Assembly (NCBI RefSeq): GCF_014696435.1
Contig: NZ_JACJQG010000090.1
Span: 1 to 34,821, forward strand
DNA from: Calothrix anomala FACHB-343
GTDB taxonomy: Bacteria; Cyanobacteriota; Cyanobacteriia; Cyanobacteriales; Nostocaceae
DNA: 34,821 nucleotides
Reading direction: 5' to 3'
Shown here: positions 7,912 to 16,479 of the stretch, one piece after another
Layout of the letters: each line of letters opens with the position of its first letter
Numbering within the stretch: the stretch's first letter is position 1
Position numbers and translations under genes: made by a program
Notes under the pieces: model-generated
Database searches by the model: none
The model's input: only the letters and a program-made list of their open reading frames with translations
Told to the model about the DNA's origin: nothing

Positions 7912-10374
7912 TCAGGGAATCGCCGCACAGGTTAATGGTTGTTTTTCTTCAATAGAAGATTGACGTGCAACTAACTCAATTTTACCTTGAGCGTTACGAT
8001 GCCAAGATGTAGCTTGGACAATAACCTCTGTTGATTGGGGAATTTGTGCCGTAATTGCGCCATTGTGCTGGAATGCAGAGATATCACGGATGTCTGACCA
8101 AGTGCGATCGCTTGTCAATTCCTGCGTCGGATTTTGCGGTACACCACCCCTTCCCGTGGCGATAAAACTACTACCAGTATTTGCAGCACAACCACTAGCA
8201 ATTTGTTGCGATGGATCAGTGATATTTGCTGGTAATTCAACTAAGGCAGAATTGGGATCGACACCAATATTATTAACGTTAACTATACCGTTAATGCCAA
8301 ATTCTGAACTTGCAGTAATATCATTTTCAACAGTGATATGAGGACGAAATTCTAAACCGAAAATACCTTGAGTATTAATGTTAATATTGCCACCTTGTCC
8401 TTGAAAAGCATTGGCAACGATATCGCTATTTTCCCAGCCAAACAGGATCGGTGAATTAATGCTAATATTGCCTCCGTGACCATTACCGCCTGCGGTGGAG
8501 GTAATTTGACTGCGATCGCGCAACCCCAAAAATTTACCCACCTGTAAATCAATATTGCCACCATTACCGGATTCTGTCCTGGCCTCGATTAAAGCTTGAT
8601 TTTTTAATTCAATACTATTAGCATGAATTTTCAGAATACCAGCATTACCAGTACCTTGATTGGTAACAGTCACAGTTCCTTGGTTTTCCAAGATCAGGTT
8701 TGGTGTTGTCAGGTCAATCGTACCAGCATCAGCAGTCAGTTTATATTGTGATAGTCCAAATAACTTCTGCAATACTGAGTTGAGAATCAGAGCAGAGGAG
8801 TTAATAGCACTCGGTGTTAAGGGATTGTAACCATTAACTTCCACAAATTCCGTAGCATTGATCCTCACATCCCCAGCATGACCGATAAAATATGAACTTG
8901 TGCCAACTGAGGCACCATCTATCACTTTTAACCTAGCGGTATCTATAGTTAAAGTTTTAGCATTGCCAACATTAAAAGTAACTGAGGCAATTCTTGTACC
9001 GAAGGGAGAGCTATTACTACTCTGCACAGTGGTATCTTGGTTACGAACCACAATTTCACCACTAGAACCAACACCCCGCGATACGGAAGACACTCCGCCA
9101 CCATAGGATACAAGTAAACTATCGCCCTTGATAAAAATATTACCTGCATTTCCAGCGCCAAAGGTACTGGTGTTAATAAAACTACCAGTGGCATTGTTGG
9201 GCGATAAGCCTGATATCTCTACATTTTTGGCATTAACCTGAATATTTCCACTATTAGACAATCCATAAGTATTACTACTTAATATTCCTCCATCGTAGAG
9301 ATTGAGTTTGGGTGTAATCACACTGATATTGCTACCAGTTCCCTGGCTCCAGGTTTCACTACGAACGCCACTCACTGCACCAATCAGATTGATACTTTCA
9401 GTTGCTTGAACAGATAAATTCCCCCCAGGCAAATTACCATGATTTTGCGCCAGTAACAGCGAGCCATCGGTAAATTGAATCTGCTTACCTTGTATCTGCA
9501 CAGAACCAGCATTGACTCCACTGACATCTAGTAAGGATTTTTGGGCAATTTGAATATCTCTAAAGCTGTTTACGTTTCCATATCCTAATGTATACCCTTG
9601 AGTGGTTGAAATCAGGTCAACAAATTCTGAGCTACCTACACTACCCAACTCAATGTTACCAGTTTCAGCATTTAGGGTTGCTCCATTGAGATTAAGATTA
9701 CCACCTACCAACGCCAGTGTTTTTCCTGGTTGTACTCTCAGTTGTGTCAGACTGGAAGTACGAATAATGGGAGATAGTATATTAGCAATATTTAAGCTAT
9801 ATCCTGTACCTTGAGCAGCGATTGCCCCTGGATTTTGTCCCATCTGCAACCCTACAGGTACGCTCATCGTTAGCAAAGGTGGTGCGGAAGCATTCACAGC
9901 ATTAAATTCTACCCCATCAGCAAACCTAATACTATTTGCTGTCGTTGCTATAAACGATCCACTAATATCCAATTTGGCATTTTGTCCAAATACAATGCCT
10001 TTGGGATTAATTAAAAATAAACTTACAGGATGATTACTATTAAGAGTTTGAATTAACCCATCAATATGAGAAGCATTTCCACCAGTAACCCGACTAAATA
10101 TAGTTGTAATATTGGGTGTATTCACTAGATCAAATTTTGCCGATCCACCTGTAGGGACAGAGAAATTACTGAAACTGTGAAATAAATTATTACCTTTTTG
10201 GCTGCCATTGAGAATATCAAAATTATTACCGTTGGTATCGATTAAGGTGTTGGTAGTTCCATCAGATGTCACCTGAGCAAAGACTGGTAAGCCACAACCT
10301 AAAGCATATAAACCAACAGATATCAGCAAATAAGCCTTAATTTTCTGGTTTGTGGCTTTGCAAATCGCTCTCAT
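7912..10374 (-). CDS. TpsA4: secreted filamentous haemagglutinin-like protein with an NPKG variant
   Basis: Fourth TpsA paralogue, 820 aa, nearest to TpsB. The signal peptide spans about residues 1-34 (ends VFAQ), followed by the TPS domain, beta-helix repeats and the conserved tail (SGCAANTGSS...LTCAAIP). The tail stops two residues earlier than its relatives, which end PKS. The usually invariant NPNG motif of the TPS domain reads NPKG at residues 123-126, and the following block has ATTANSIRFADG instead of GTTANSIKFADG. AAGGA is 8 nt before the ATG. The rest of the protein looks intact, so it may be functional; whether the changed motif alters recognition by TpsB is open. Confidence 0.9.
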   Translation of the reverse strand: MRAICKATNQKIKAYLLISVGLYALGCGLPVFAQVTSDGTTNTLIDTNGNNFDILNGSQKGNNLFHSFSNFSVPTGGSAKFDLVNTPNITTIFSRVTGGNASHIDGLIQTLNSNHPVSLFLINPKGIVFGQNAKLDISGSFIATTANSIRFADGVEFNAVNASAPPLLTMSVPVGLQMGQNPGAIAAQGTGYSLNIANILSPIIRTSSLTQLRVQPGKTLALVGGNLNLNGATLNAETGNIELGSVGSSEFVDLISTTQGYTLGYGNVNSFRDIQIAQKSLLDVSGVNAGSVQIQGKQIQFTDGSLLLAQNHGNLPGGNLSVQATESINLIGAVSGVRSETWSQGTGSNISVITPKLNLYDGGILSSNTYGLSNSGNIQVNAKNVEISGLSPNNATGSFINTSTFGAGNAGNIFIKGDSLLVSYGGGVSSVSRGVGSSGEIVVRNQDTTVQSSNSSPFGTRIASVTFNVGNAKTLTIDTARLKVIDGASVGTSSYFIGHAGDVRINATEFVEVNGYNPLTPSAINSSALILNSVLQKLFGLSQYKLTADAGTIDLTTPNLILENQGTVTVTNQGTGNAGILKIHANSIELKNQALIEARTESGNGGNIDLQVGKFLGLRDRSQITSTAGGNGHGGNISINSPILFGWENSDIVANAFQGQGGNININTQGIFGLEFRPHITVENDITASSEFGINGIVNVNNIGVDPNSALVELPANITDPSQQIASGCAANTGSSFIATGRGGVPQNPTQELTSDRTWSDIRDISAFQHNGAITAQIPQSTEVIVQATSWHRNAQGKIELVARQSSIEEKQPLTCAAIP

Positions 10375-10404
10375 GGCAATAATCCTTTACTATGGGCAAC
10401 AGTA

Positions 10405-10416
10405 TTAGAGTTCCCA
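10405..10416 (-). promoter_or_regulatory. Conserved upstream motif of the tpsA array, copy 4
   Basis: Minus strand TGGGAACTCTAA, ending 30 nt before the tpsA4 ATG and followed by an AAGGA ribosome-binding site. Same motif and spacing as for the other tpsA genes. Confidence 0.55.
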
Positions 10417-10487
10417 CCATGAAGAGCTAAGTAATAAATATTAGATAAAAATTAAAGAGTTTGAAGCTTGCAGCAATAGTTATAGTT

Positions 10488-12962
10488 TTATAGTTTTTCA
10501 TTTAATCTTGCTTTTGCTGCAGCGCGTACAACTCGATTTCCATCTTTCGCCAAAATTTGCAGAATTTCTGTTGATGTTTGCGGATTTTGGATGATGAGAT
10601 AACGTTCATACCAAGTAAATAAATTTAATGTTTTTAATTTTTGGAAAAAATATTCCTTAGGTAATTTAAAATTTTGGATAATAGCCAACCGAAATGGTAT
10701 TGAATCGATTGTGCGACCATTTGGTTCTATATACTGAACTAGATATTTGCTAGCGATTTCCGGAGCAATTTGTATTAGTTTTTTGACTGCTATTACAAAA
10801 ACTTTATGTTCTTTAAGGTTATGGTGACGTTGATAACGAGTATAGATACCGGGTGTATATTGATAATTTTTCGCTAGAATTTCTAGTATAGGAATTGGAG
10901 TATTAATGTTGTTAGCAACTGCTAGTCTCACAGCTTTATTTTTATCTTTTGCTAGCTTTTCTAGACAATTTCTAGCCTTTTCAGAATAATTATATGCTTC
11001 CATAAAGCGAGCGTTTTGGGCAACAGCTTCGCGAATCAATACAGATTTATGCTTGGCTAGTTCAATTAATTTTTCGATAGGAGTCTGCGAGCAGACTGCT
11101 GCATTATATGCAATTAAAAAAATATTTTGATGCTCACTATTAGCGAATTTATCTTTATATTTAATTAATGCAGCTTGGCGAACATCTGAAGTTATATCAT
11201 ATAATGAATTTTCTATAAAATCTAATGATATATGGGGATTTTGCAGCATTAGCCATCGCAGTCTATAGCCACTTAAATCTCTGAATTGTATGTTAGCTAT
11301 TTTGTGGCAAATTTCATTAGTTATATGTGGATGAGAAGCTACTGCTGCATATATATCTACACTACGAATATTTAAAATTTGTAGTAGTAAATCTGGCGAT
11401 AAATCAGGATTACAAACTACTTGTTGCCAAATATTATGTACTACTTCCCAATAAATATCGGTGGGTACAATCTTAATCAATTCCAATAATTGAGGAATTG
11501 GTGTCATTGCACTTGCGGCTATGTCATATTGTTCTTGACTAGGTAGTTCTTTTATTTCAATTCCTTGATAGTCGTATTCGCCGTTAAACAGCCTGCTCCA
11601 CAGATAAATATAATTAGATTTGCTGTAAATATACTGTAATTCTAATTGCGCGCGTAATTCTGGGGAAGTAGCTGGATTTAAGGCGATATTTTGCAGTATA
11701 CACCTATCTTGCTCTTGGTAAAGAAGTCGTACAATTTCTGATGGAGTATGGGGATTTTTAGCCACATCAGCACGGACATGGACATGGCGATCGCGCGATA
11801 ATATCTCAAGAATGTCTGGAGGTGTTTGGCTATTTAACGCTACTGCTCGACGCACGAGAATGCTTTTATCTTGAGTAAAATGTTTAAGTATATGTATATC
11901 TGCACAAGGATGACTAGCAACAGATACCCTGATTCTCCATTCAGGCGATCGCGCTAATTTTTCTAGATCGCTTAACTCTAGATTTGGATGCTTTGCAACT
12001 CTGACGCGAATAAATGACCATTTACTCGTACATAGTTCCCGTAACTTTTCTACCTCTGTATGCGGATGAGTTGCTAAAAATCGTTCTTGAAAAAAACTAT
12101 TAACTATTGACCTTGGTAAACTAGGATTTTTCATCGCTGTTTCCCTGACCATCCTAGAATTATGATTAACAAGTTCAATTAAACATTCAACAGGTGTATT
12201 TTTATTTTTAGCAACTTCAATCAGCGTGGGAATTTTAATTTTTAAAGTTAACAATTCTCGTAAATATTCTGGGGGAGTATCGCTAAATCTAGCGATAGTT
12301 TCCTGAATATATTCTGAAGCTTGAGCAAGTTGCAACTTAGGCTCAATTCCTAACAGCCAAAAAGTAAATTGATAATATTCTCCTTTACCACTGTTATAAG
12401 AATCACATCCCAATGGAGCAGTATTGTATAATCCTGATGCAATAATATCATGAATATTTTGTAATTTATTATCTGCATATTCTTGCCACCCTGAAGGCAT
12501 TTCTCCGGCAATATTGACATGCATTTCTATCAATTCTCGAATAAAATCATTACAATATTGATTTTCCGTCACTAATTGCAGTACTTTTTTGCTGACTTGA
12601 GGATTTTGCACAATTAGCAATAAATAATCATAATATCCAGAAGTAGCAAACTCAATTAACCATTCTTCAGGAGCATCTTCAGAGGCTAAAATATTTAGGA
12701 TAACTTCATGGGGAATTGTTTTGTAAAAAGCAGGATTTTCTAAATGTAATAAAGGTAAAATTGGATTTTTAATAAACTCTATGGGAAATTCTTCTGCTAG
12801 TTGAAATAACACATCTATAGGAGTATTAGGATTGCTAGCTACAGCTTGACGAACTTGTATATCTTTATGTCTCGCCAATTCTGTTAATAATTCTGGTGTA
12901 GTATCGATATTATTTGCGGCTGCAATTGCTACTTGATTACTGAGTTTTATAAATTCTTCCAT
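10488..12962 (-). CDS. Leucine-rich-repeat-variant (LRV/HEAT-like) repeat protein
   Basis: An 824-aa protein made almost wholly of short alpha-helical repeats of the type V-A-x-N-P-x-T-P-x-x-x-L-x-x-L-A-x-D/H-x-x-x-x-V-R-x-A. Examples are VRQAVASNPNTPIDVLFQLA near residue 37 and VRADVAKNPHTPSEIVRLL in the middle. This is the pattern of leucine-rich-repeat-variant proteins, which form a curved solenoid that usually binds other proteins. There is no signal peptide or membrane segment, so it is probably cytoplasmic. The ATG at 12960-12962 follows AGGA by 4 nt. It lies between tpsA4 and the small nuclease-like gene, on the same strand. The DNA looks more AT-rich than the neighbouring tps genes. 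The partner is unknown and a role in secretion is not shown. Confidence 0.75.
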   Translation of the reverse strand: MEEFIKLSNQVAIAAANNIDTTPELLTELARHKDIQVRQAVASNPNTPIDVLFQLAEEFPIEFIKNPILPLLHLENPAFYKTIPHEVILNILASEDAPEEWLIEFATSGYYDYLLLIVQNPQVSKKVLQLVTENQYCNDFIRELIEMHVNIAGEMPSGWQEYADNKLQNIHDIIASGLYNTAPLGCDSYNSGKGEYYQFTFWLLGIEPKLQLAQASEYIQETIARFSDTPPEYLRELLTLKIKIPTLIEVAKNKNTPVECLIELVNHNSRMVRETAMKNPSLPRSIVNSFFQERFLATHPHTEVEKLRELCTSKWSFIRVRVAKHPNLELSDLEKLARSPEWRIRVSVASHPCADIHILKHFTQDKSILVRRAVALNSQTPPDILEILSRDRHVHVRADVAKNPHTPSEIVRLLYQEQDRCILQNIALNPATSPELRAQLELQYIYSKSNYIYLWSRLFNGEYDYQGIEIKELPSQEQYDIAASAMTPIPQLLELIKIVPTDIYWEVVHNIWQQVVCNPDLSPDLLLQILNIRSVDIYAAVASHPHITNEICHKIANIQFRDLSGYRLRWLMLQNPHISLDFIENSLYDITSDVRQAALIKYKDKFANSEHQNIFLIAYNAAVCSQTPIEKLIELAKHKSVLIREAVAQNARFMEAYNYSEKARNCLEKLAKDKNKAVRLAVANNINTPIPILEILAKNYQYTPGIYTRYQRHHNLKEHKVFVIAVKKLIQIAPEIASKYLVQYIEPNGRTIDSIPFRLAIIQNFKLPKEYFFQKLKTLNLFTWYERYLIIQNPQTSTEILQILAKDGNRVVRAAAKARLNEKL

Positions 12963-13062
12963 TTATTCCTGTTTTTAATAAATAAATTAAGTTAATTACT
13001 TTTTTTCATGAAAGATTACTTTCTAAGCTCTCAATGTGCAAATTCAATACTTAGCAGCTTAG

Positions 13063-13668
13063 TTATGTTGCCAGGAAAATACCACTAGCTAAAATACCAA
13101 GAATTTTATTGACATCTTTGAGATAATATTCACTCAAATCAATCGTTAATATCTGTTCTTCTAGTTTCAAAAATTGCCAAATACTACCAGTTGTAACTGC
13201 ACCATAAATTGTCTTAATTTCTTTGGAGCTTTGCTGATTAAATATTTGGGCTGCTACCATTTCTGCTGCACATTGACCCAAACCTGCATTAATATTCTCT
13301 TTTTTTGCTTCAACAACTGTAATCACTGGTGCTGTGAGAATCAGAATTTCTGGAGATTTGGTAATAATAAAATCACAAATACCATTTAATCCTTTGCTAT
13401 CATCAACGTTAAAATCGATACCAGAAAATAAACTAATTTGCTCTTTTAGCTGTCGGCGCAAGTCAACTAAAATTGGTGCAATAATTAATTCAGAGCGGGC
13501 TTTTTTACTATTACTAGCTAAAGCAATCGCTAGGTTGTAATTTAGAGTTTCCGTAAGTAAATTACTGGCAGCTAATTCCGCAGCAGAAGCAAAAATATCG
13601 CGTTGCTCTACTGTAGTTAAACCAAAAGTTTGTTTGGCTTTAGCTAAACTAAACTCGCTGTAGGACAT
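13063..13668 (-). CDS. PD-(D/E)XK nuclease-fold protein of unknown function
   Basis: A 201-aa protein. The centre carries the signature of the restriction-endonuclease fold: an acidic residue in ARSELIIAPIL (E60), GICDFII (D99), then VITVVEAKKEN (E120-A-K122), followed by a helix with GQCAAEM. The layout resembles small cyanobacterial proteins related to the nuclease domain of type I restriction R subunits. There is no helicase or methylase beside it. AAGGA precedes the ATG (13666-13668) by 7 nt. It sits 100 bp upstream of the LRV gene on the same strand, so they may be cotranscribed. The catalytic triad appears intact, but substrate and biological role are unknown. Confidence 0.65.
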   Translation of the reverse strand: MSYSEFSLAKAKQTFGLTTVEQRDIFASAAELAASNLLTETLNYNLAIALASNSKKARSELIIAPILVDLRRQLKEQISLFSGIDFNVDDSKGLNGICDFIITKSPEILILTAPVITVVEAKKENINAGLGQCAAEMVAAQIFNQQSSKEIKTIYGAVTTGSIWQFLKLEEQILTIDLSEYYLKDVNKILGILASGIFLAT

Positions 13669-13716
13669 AGCACTATCCTTGAGTTTAAAGACTCTGTAAT
13701 TGAATACCTAATTATA

Positions 13717-13752
13717 TTATTTAGCAACCGCAGCACAGGTTAATACAAGTAG
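13717..13752 (-). pseudogene. Vestigial tpsA C-terminus
   Basis: The minus strand encodes LLVLTCAAVAK and then a stop, matching the extreme C-terminus of the TpsA proteins (ILTCAAVPKS, PLTCAAIPKS). A stop codon lies immediately upstream in the same frame. It lies between the nuclease-like gene and tpsB, where a tpsA gene would be expected in a canonical tpsB-tpsA pair. The match is short (about 30 bp), so confidence is limited. Confidence 0.45.
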
Positions 13753-13907
13753 AATTTATGACATCGTCAAGAGCGATTGTTATTTGTCACAGTTAACCCT
13801 GAACAACCATAGATAGATCGTGTTTGCAAATAAAGCAACAAATCTAATATTTCTTAGGTCTTTACAGGGTTTCTAAACATAGGAATTTAGGCTACAGTAT
13901 TGTGCGA

Positions 13908-15677
13908 TTAAAACGGCGAATACTGCACTGAAAAATACAGCCCATTTTCTTGCAAACTGCGTTTTTCACCCTCCACAGAAGTAAGGGGAATACCCCAATC
14001 AAACCTGGCTGAGAAAGTATCGCCTTGTTTCCACAGTAACCCTAACCCAGTACCCACTAAAGTACTTGGTGATGGATTGTCGCCCTTAACATTCCAGCCT
14101 GTACCCACATCAATAAAGGGTGTTAGTTGGAGGACTCCGCCCAACTTAGGAGCGCGGAGAATCGGTAACCGCAATTCTGCGGAGAACAACATACCATTAT
14201 CTGTAAGTAATGTATCCTGGCGGTAGCCGCGCACACTTAGCTGTCCACCTAGACCAAATTGTTCTAAGGGTACAAGGGAATTTGCGGATAGTTGGATATC
14301 GCCTCTAGTTAAAAATAGGGTATCTGGCGCTAACTGTCGCACCCACTGAGCTTGTCCGCGCCAAGAGAAAAAGCGGCTATCTGGTTCATCTTGATTAACA
14401 TTGGCTCCGAACCAATCTACACCTAAACTAAATTGCGATCGCAGTGCAAAAACTTGGCTGGTACTACGCTGAGTATAATCTTGAAAAAAGCGCAGGGCGG
14501 AAATATTGGTTCTTCCTTGCTCATCTGCGCCTGGTGAGAGGCGAAACGGGCCGATATTATCAATACCTAACTCAGTTTGGCTTTCCTGGCGCGAAAACGA
14601 GAAACCTACTGCTAATTCTTGGGTTGGTTTTTGCAGTAACGGTTGACGATAGCTAAATTCGTAAGAAGTCGTATCTGATTGAATATCAAGAACGCTGAAT
14701 GGTTCTTCTATGACACGGTTCCAACCTTTGTTAAACCCAAAGGAGAGAGTACCATTGTGCGCATTAATTGGTAGTGTGTAATTGAAATTAATTGTATTAC
14801 TGCCATCGGTATTGGCGTAGCCGATACTCAGAGTATCGCCTAAACCGAGTAAATTCGCTTCTTGCAGATCCACACCCCGACGAAAACTACCCACGCTAGG
14901 CGATCGCCCATTATCTATACTGGTTGTTAGTCTAAAGGTATCAGCTTCTTGGATTTCCACCTGTAAAATATTACTTCCCGGACGCACACCCATCTGCAAC
15001 TCTGCTGATAAATTTTGAATGCGCGGATCGAGGCGGAGGAGTTGCAGCTTTTCTAGTAAGCGGGGTACATTCAACGGCGTTCCTGCACCCAGTTGAATGC
15101 GCGAGCGAATATATTGACTATTTAATCGTCGGTTACCAACAATTTTAATTTCTTGCAGACTACCTTCAATTACCTGAATTTTGATGGTTCCATCTTCTAC
15201 AGTTTGCGGTGTAATCAACGCTCCTGTGGTGACATAACCCTTATCTGTGTAAAGCTTGGTAATTGCATCTTTGATTTGTAATAACTCTGCAAATGTCAGT
15301 TCCTTACCCAGATAAGGTTTGGTAATCACCGCAAACTCTTCTGGTTTGAAAACTGTACTCCCAACAACTTCAATGCGATCGACACGAAATTTAACATTAG
15401 CCCCATTCTCTGCGGGATTTGATTGATCTGGTATTGTTGGTAGCGGTAGTAATTGATTGTCTTCTGGTGGTGACGGTAGTACCTCTGAGGGTAATGGCGT
15501 TACTGGTACTTCTTCTACCCTTCCTGGTGGTAAGGTTTGAGGATTTGCAGTTTGAGCTATAGCATTTTCATAATTGCCCGTGACAGCTAGGAAAAAAAAG
15601 CCAAATGTCAGCGATTTCAGGCTAAAAATGTATTTTAAAGACCTATAAGAAATTGGGTTAGAGCCAATAGTCATCAT
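13908..15677 (-). CDS. TpsB: outer-membrane transporter (ShlB/FhaC/HecB family)
   Basis: Two-partner secretion transporter of the Omp85 superfamily that recognises TPS domains and exports TpsA proteins. Layout: signal peptide (first about 40 residues, ends AIAQ), a proline-rich linker, POTRA domains (VDRIEVVGSTVF... and LQEIKIVGNRRL..., about residues 96-230), then a 16-strand-type barrel. The barrel has the conserved loop motif VRGYRQ at residues 482-487 and a C-terminal phenylalanine. The start chosen is the ATG at 15675-15677, because AAGGA lies 7 nt upstream; the frame stays open further upstream to a TTG at 15725, which lacks a comparable site. Length 589 aa. It is the only TpsB here and so the likely exporter for four TpsA paralogues. 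Confidence 0.9.
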   Translation of the reverse strand: MMTIGSNPISYRSLKYIFSLKSLTFGFFFLAVTGNYENAIAQTANPQTLPPGRVEEVPVTPLPSEVLPSPPEDNQLLPLPTIPDQSNPAENGANVKFRVDRIEVVGSTVFKPEEFAVITKPYLGKELTFAELLQIKDAITKLYTDKGYVTTGALITPQTVEDGTIKIQVIEGSLQEIKIVGNRRLNSQYIRSRIQLGAGTPLNVPRLLEKLQLLRLDPRIQNLSAELQMGVRPGSNILQVEIQEADTFRLTTSIDNGRSPSVGSFRRGVDLQEANLLGLGDTLSIGYANTDGSNTINFNYTLPINAHNGTLSFGFNKGWNRVIEEPFSVLDIQSDTTSYEFSYRQPLLQKPTQELAVGFSFSRQESQTELGIDNIGPFRLSPGADEQGRTNISALRFFQDYTQRSTSQVFALRSQFSLGVDWFGANVNQDEPDSRFFSWRGQAQWVRQLAPDTLFLTRGDIQLSANSLVPLEQFGLGGQLSVRGYRQDTLLTDNGMLFSAELRLPILRAPKLGGVLQLTPFIDVGTGWNVKGDNPSPSTLVGTGLGLLWKQGDTFSARFDWGIPLTSVEGEKRSLQENGLYFSVQYSPF

Positions 15678-16227
15678 GTTGTAATCCTTTTTGTCACTCC
15701 CCGACAAAGAAAATTTGTGCATCAAGCCTGTCTAGATCGGGCTTTTGGTTAGTCAATCTCACCACCCTCTAATCCCAGGGAATTTTTCCCTTTAAATTTG
15801 GAATTAGAGATTGGCTATGAATTCTCAGATTCTGCGTACAATAATTGAGCAGAAGCTAGAAAAGCTACCAAAAAGCGGCAATTAGCGACAACCAGCAAAT
15901 GATATTTTTTTAACTTATATTGTAAGTAGTAATTCTGGAGAAAATATGAGGTTTTATATTATAGTCTGCTAAAAAAGGCAAATCGGGTGATTTCGGGGAA
16001 AAAGCTGTTAAGATAAAAGTTTTTATTTTACTAATTTCAAAAACTGTGCTTAAGTATATTTAACCAAGTATTGCAGTAAAAAATATACAAAAAAATTATA
16101 CTGCCATAGATGATAGATGTCTGGTAGATGTTGAGAATACAGAAACTTCAGGAGAAAACTCAGATTTTATCAGAGCGATCGCAGATGTGAAGCAATTTTA
16201 GATTTATTCACCGGATAAAAATAAATG
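15678..16227. other. AT-rich intergenic region upstream of tpsB
   Basis: About 550 bp without a supportable gene. It holds a short dyad GGGAA-TTT-TTCCC (15778-15790), AT-rich runs near 15900-16090 and one HIP1 site near 16177. It probably contains the tpsB promoter (minus strand), but no box is clear enough to mark. The tpsA motif TGGGAACTCTAA is not present at the corresponding position. Confidence 0.4.
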
Positions 16228-16380
16228 AAAAACTCCACCCACAAGGGGATGGAGTTTTTGGGCATGGGGAATGGGGCATCGGGCATGGGGAAGAAATTAC
16301 CAATGCCCAATGCCCAATGCCCCAAGCGGCGGGGCGGCTGTCCCTCTCCACCCACAAGGGGATGGAGTTTCCCGCCGCTT
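16228..16380. repeat. Composite hairpin/short-repeat element, copy 1
   Basis: Two hairpins of the type CTCCACCC-ACAAGGGGA-TGGAG (16228-16259 with flanking A5/T5 arms; 16346-16367) enclose a stretch of CATGGGG/CAATGCCC short repeats. The second hairpin is nested in a 10-bp inverted repeat AAGCGGCGGG/CCCGCCGCTT (16324-16333, 16371-16380). A second copy of the whole unit occurs in inverted orientation at 19517-19647. Transcribed, the first hairpin with its T-run would resemble an intrinsic terminator. Confidence 0.75.
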
Positions 16381-16479
16381 TCAATGAATTCATCATCTTG
16401 CAACAAACGTTACTAAATGACTGCTGAAACCTAATAGTAGAATAGGGTACAGAAGCAGCAAGTAACGGAGGAAGGGAAA

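Noticed and set aside
9-10374. CdiA-type contact-dependent inhibition toxins
   Set aside because: All four TpsA proteins end in the same conserved tail. There is no variable toxin domain and no small immunity gene after any of them.
13063-13668. Type I restriction system
   Set aside because: Only a short nuclease-fold protein is present; no helicase, methylase or specificity subunit lies nearby.
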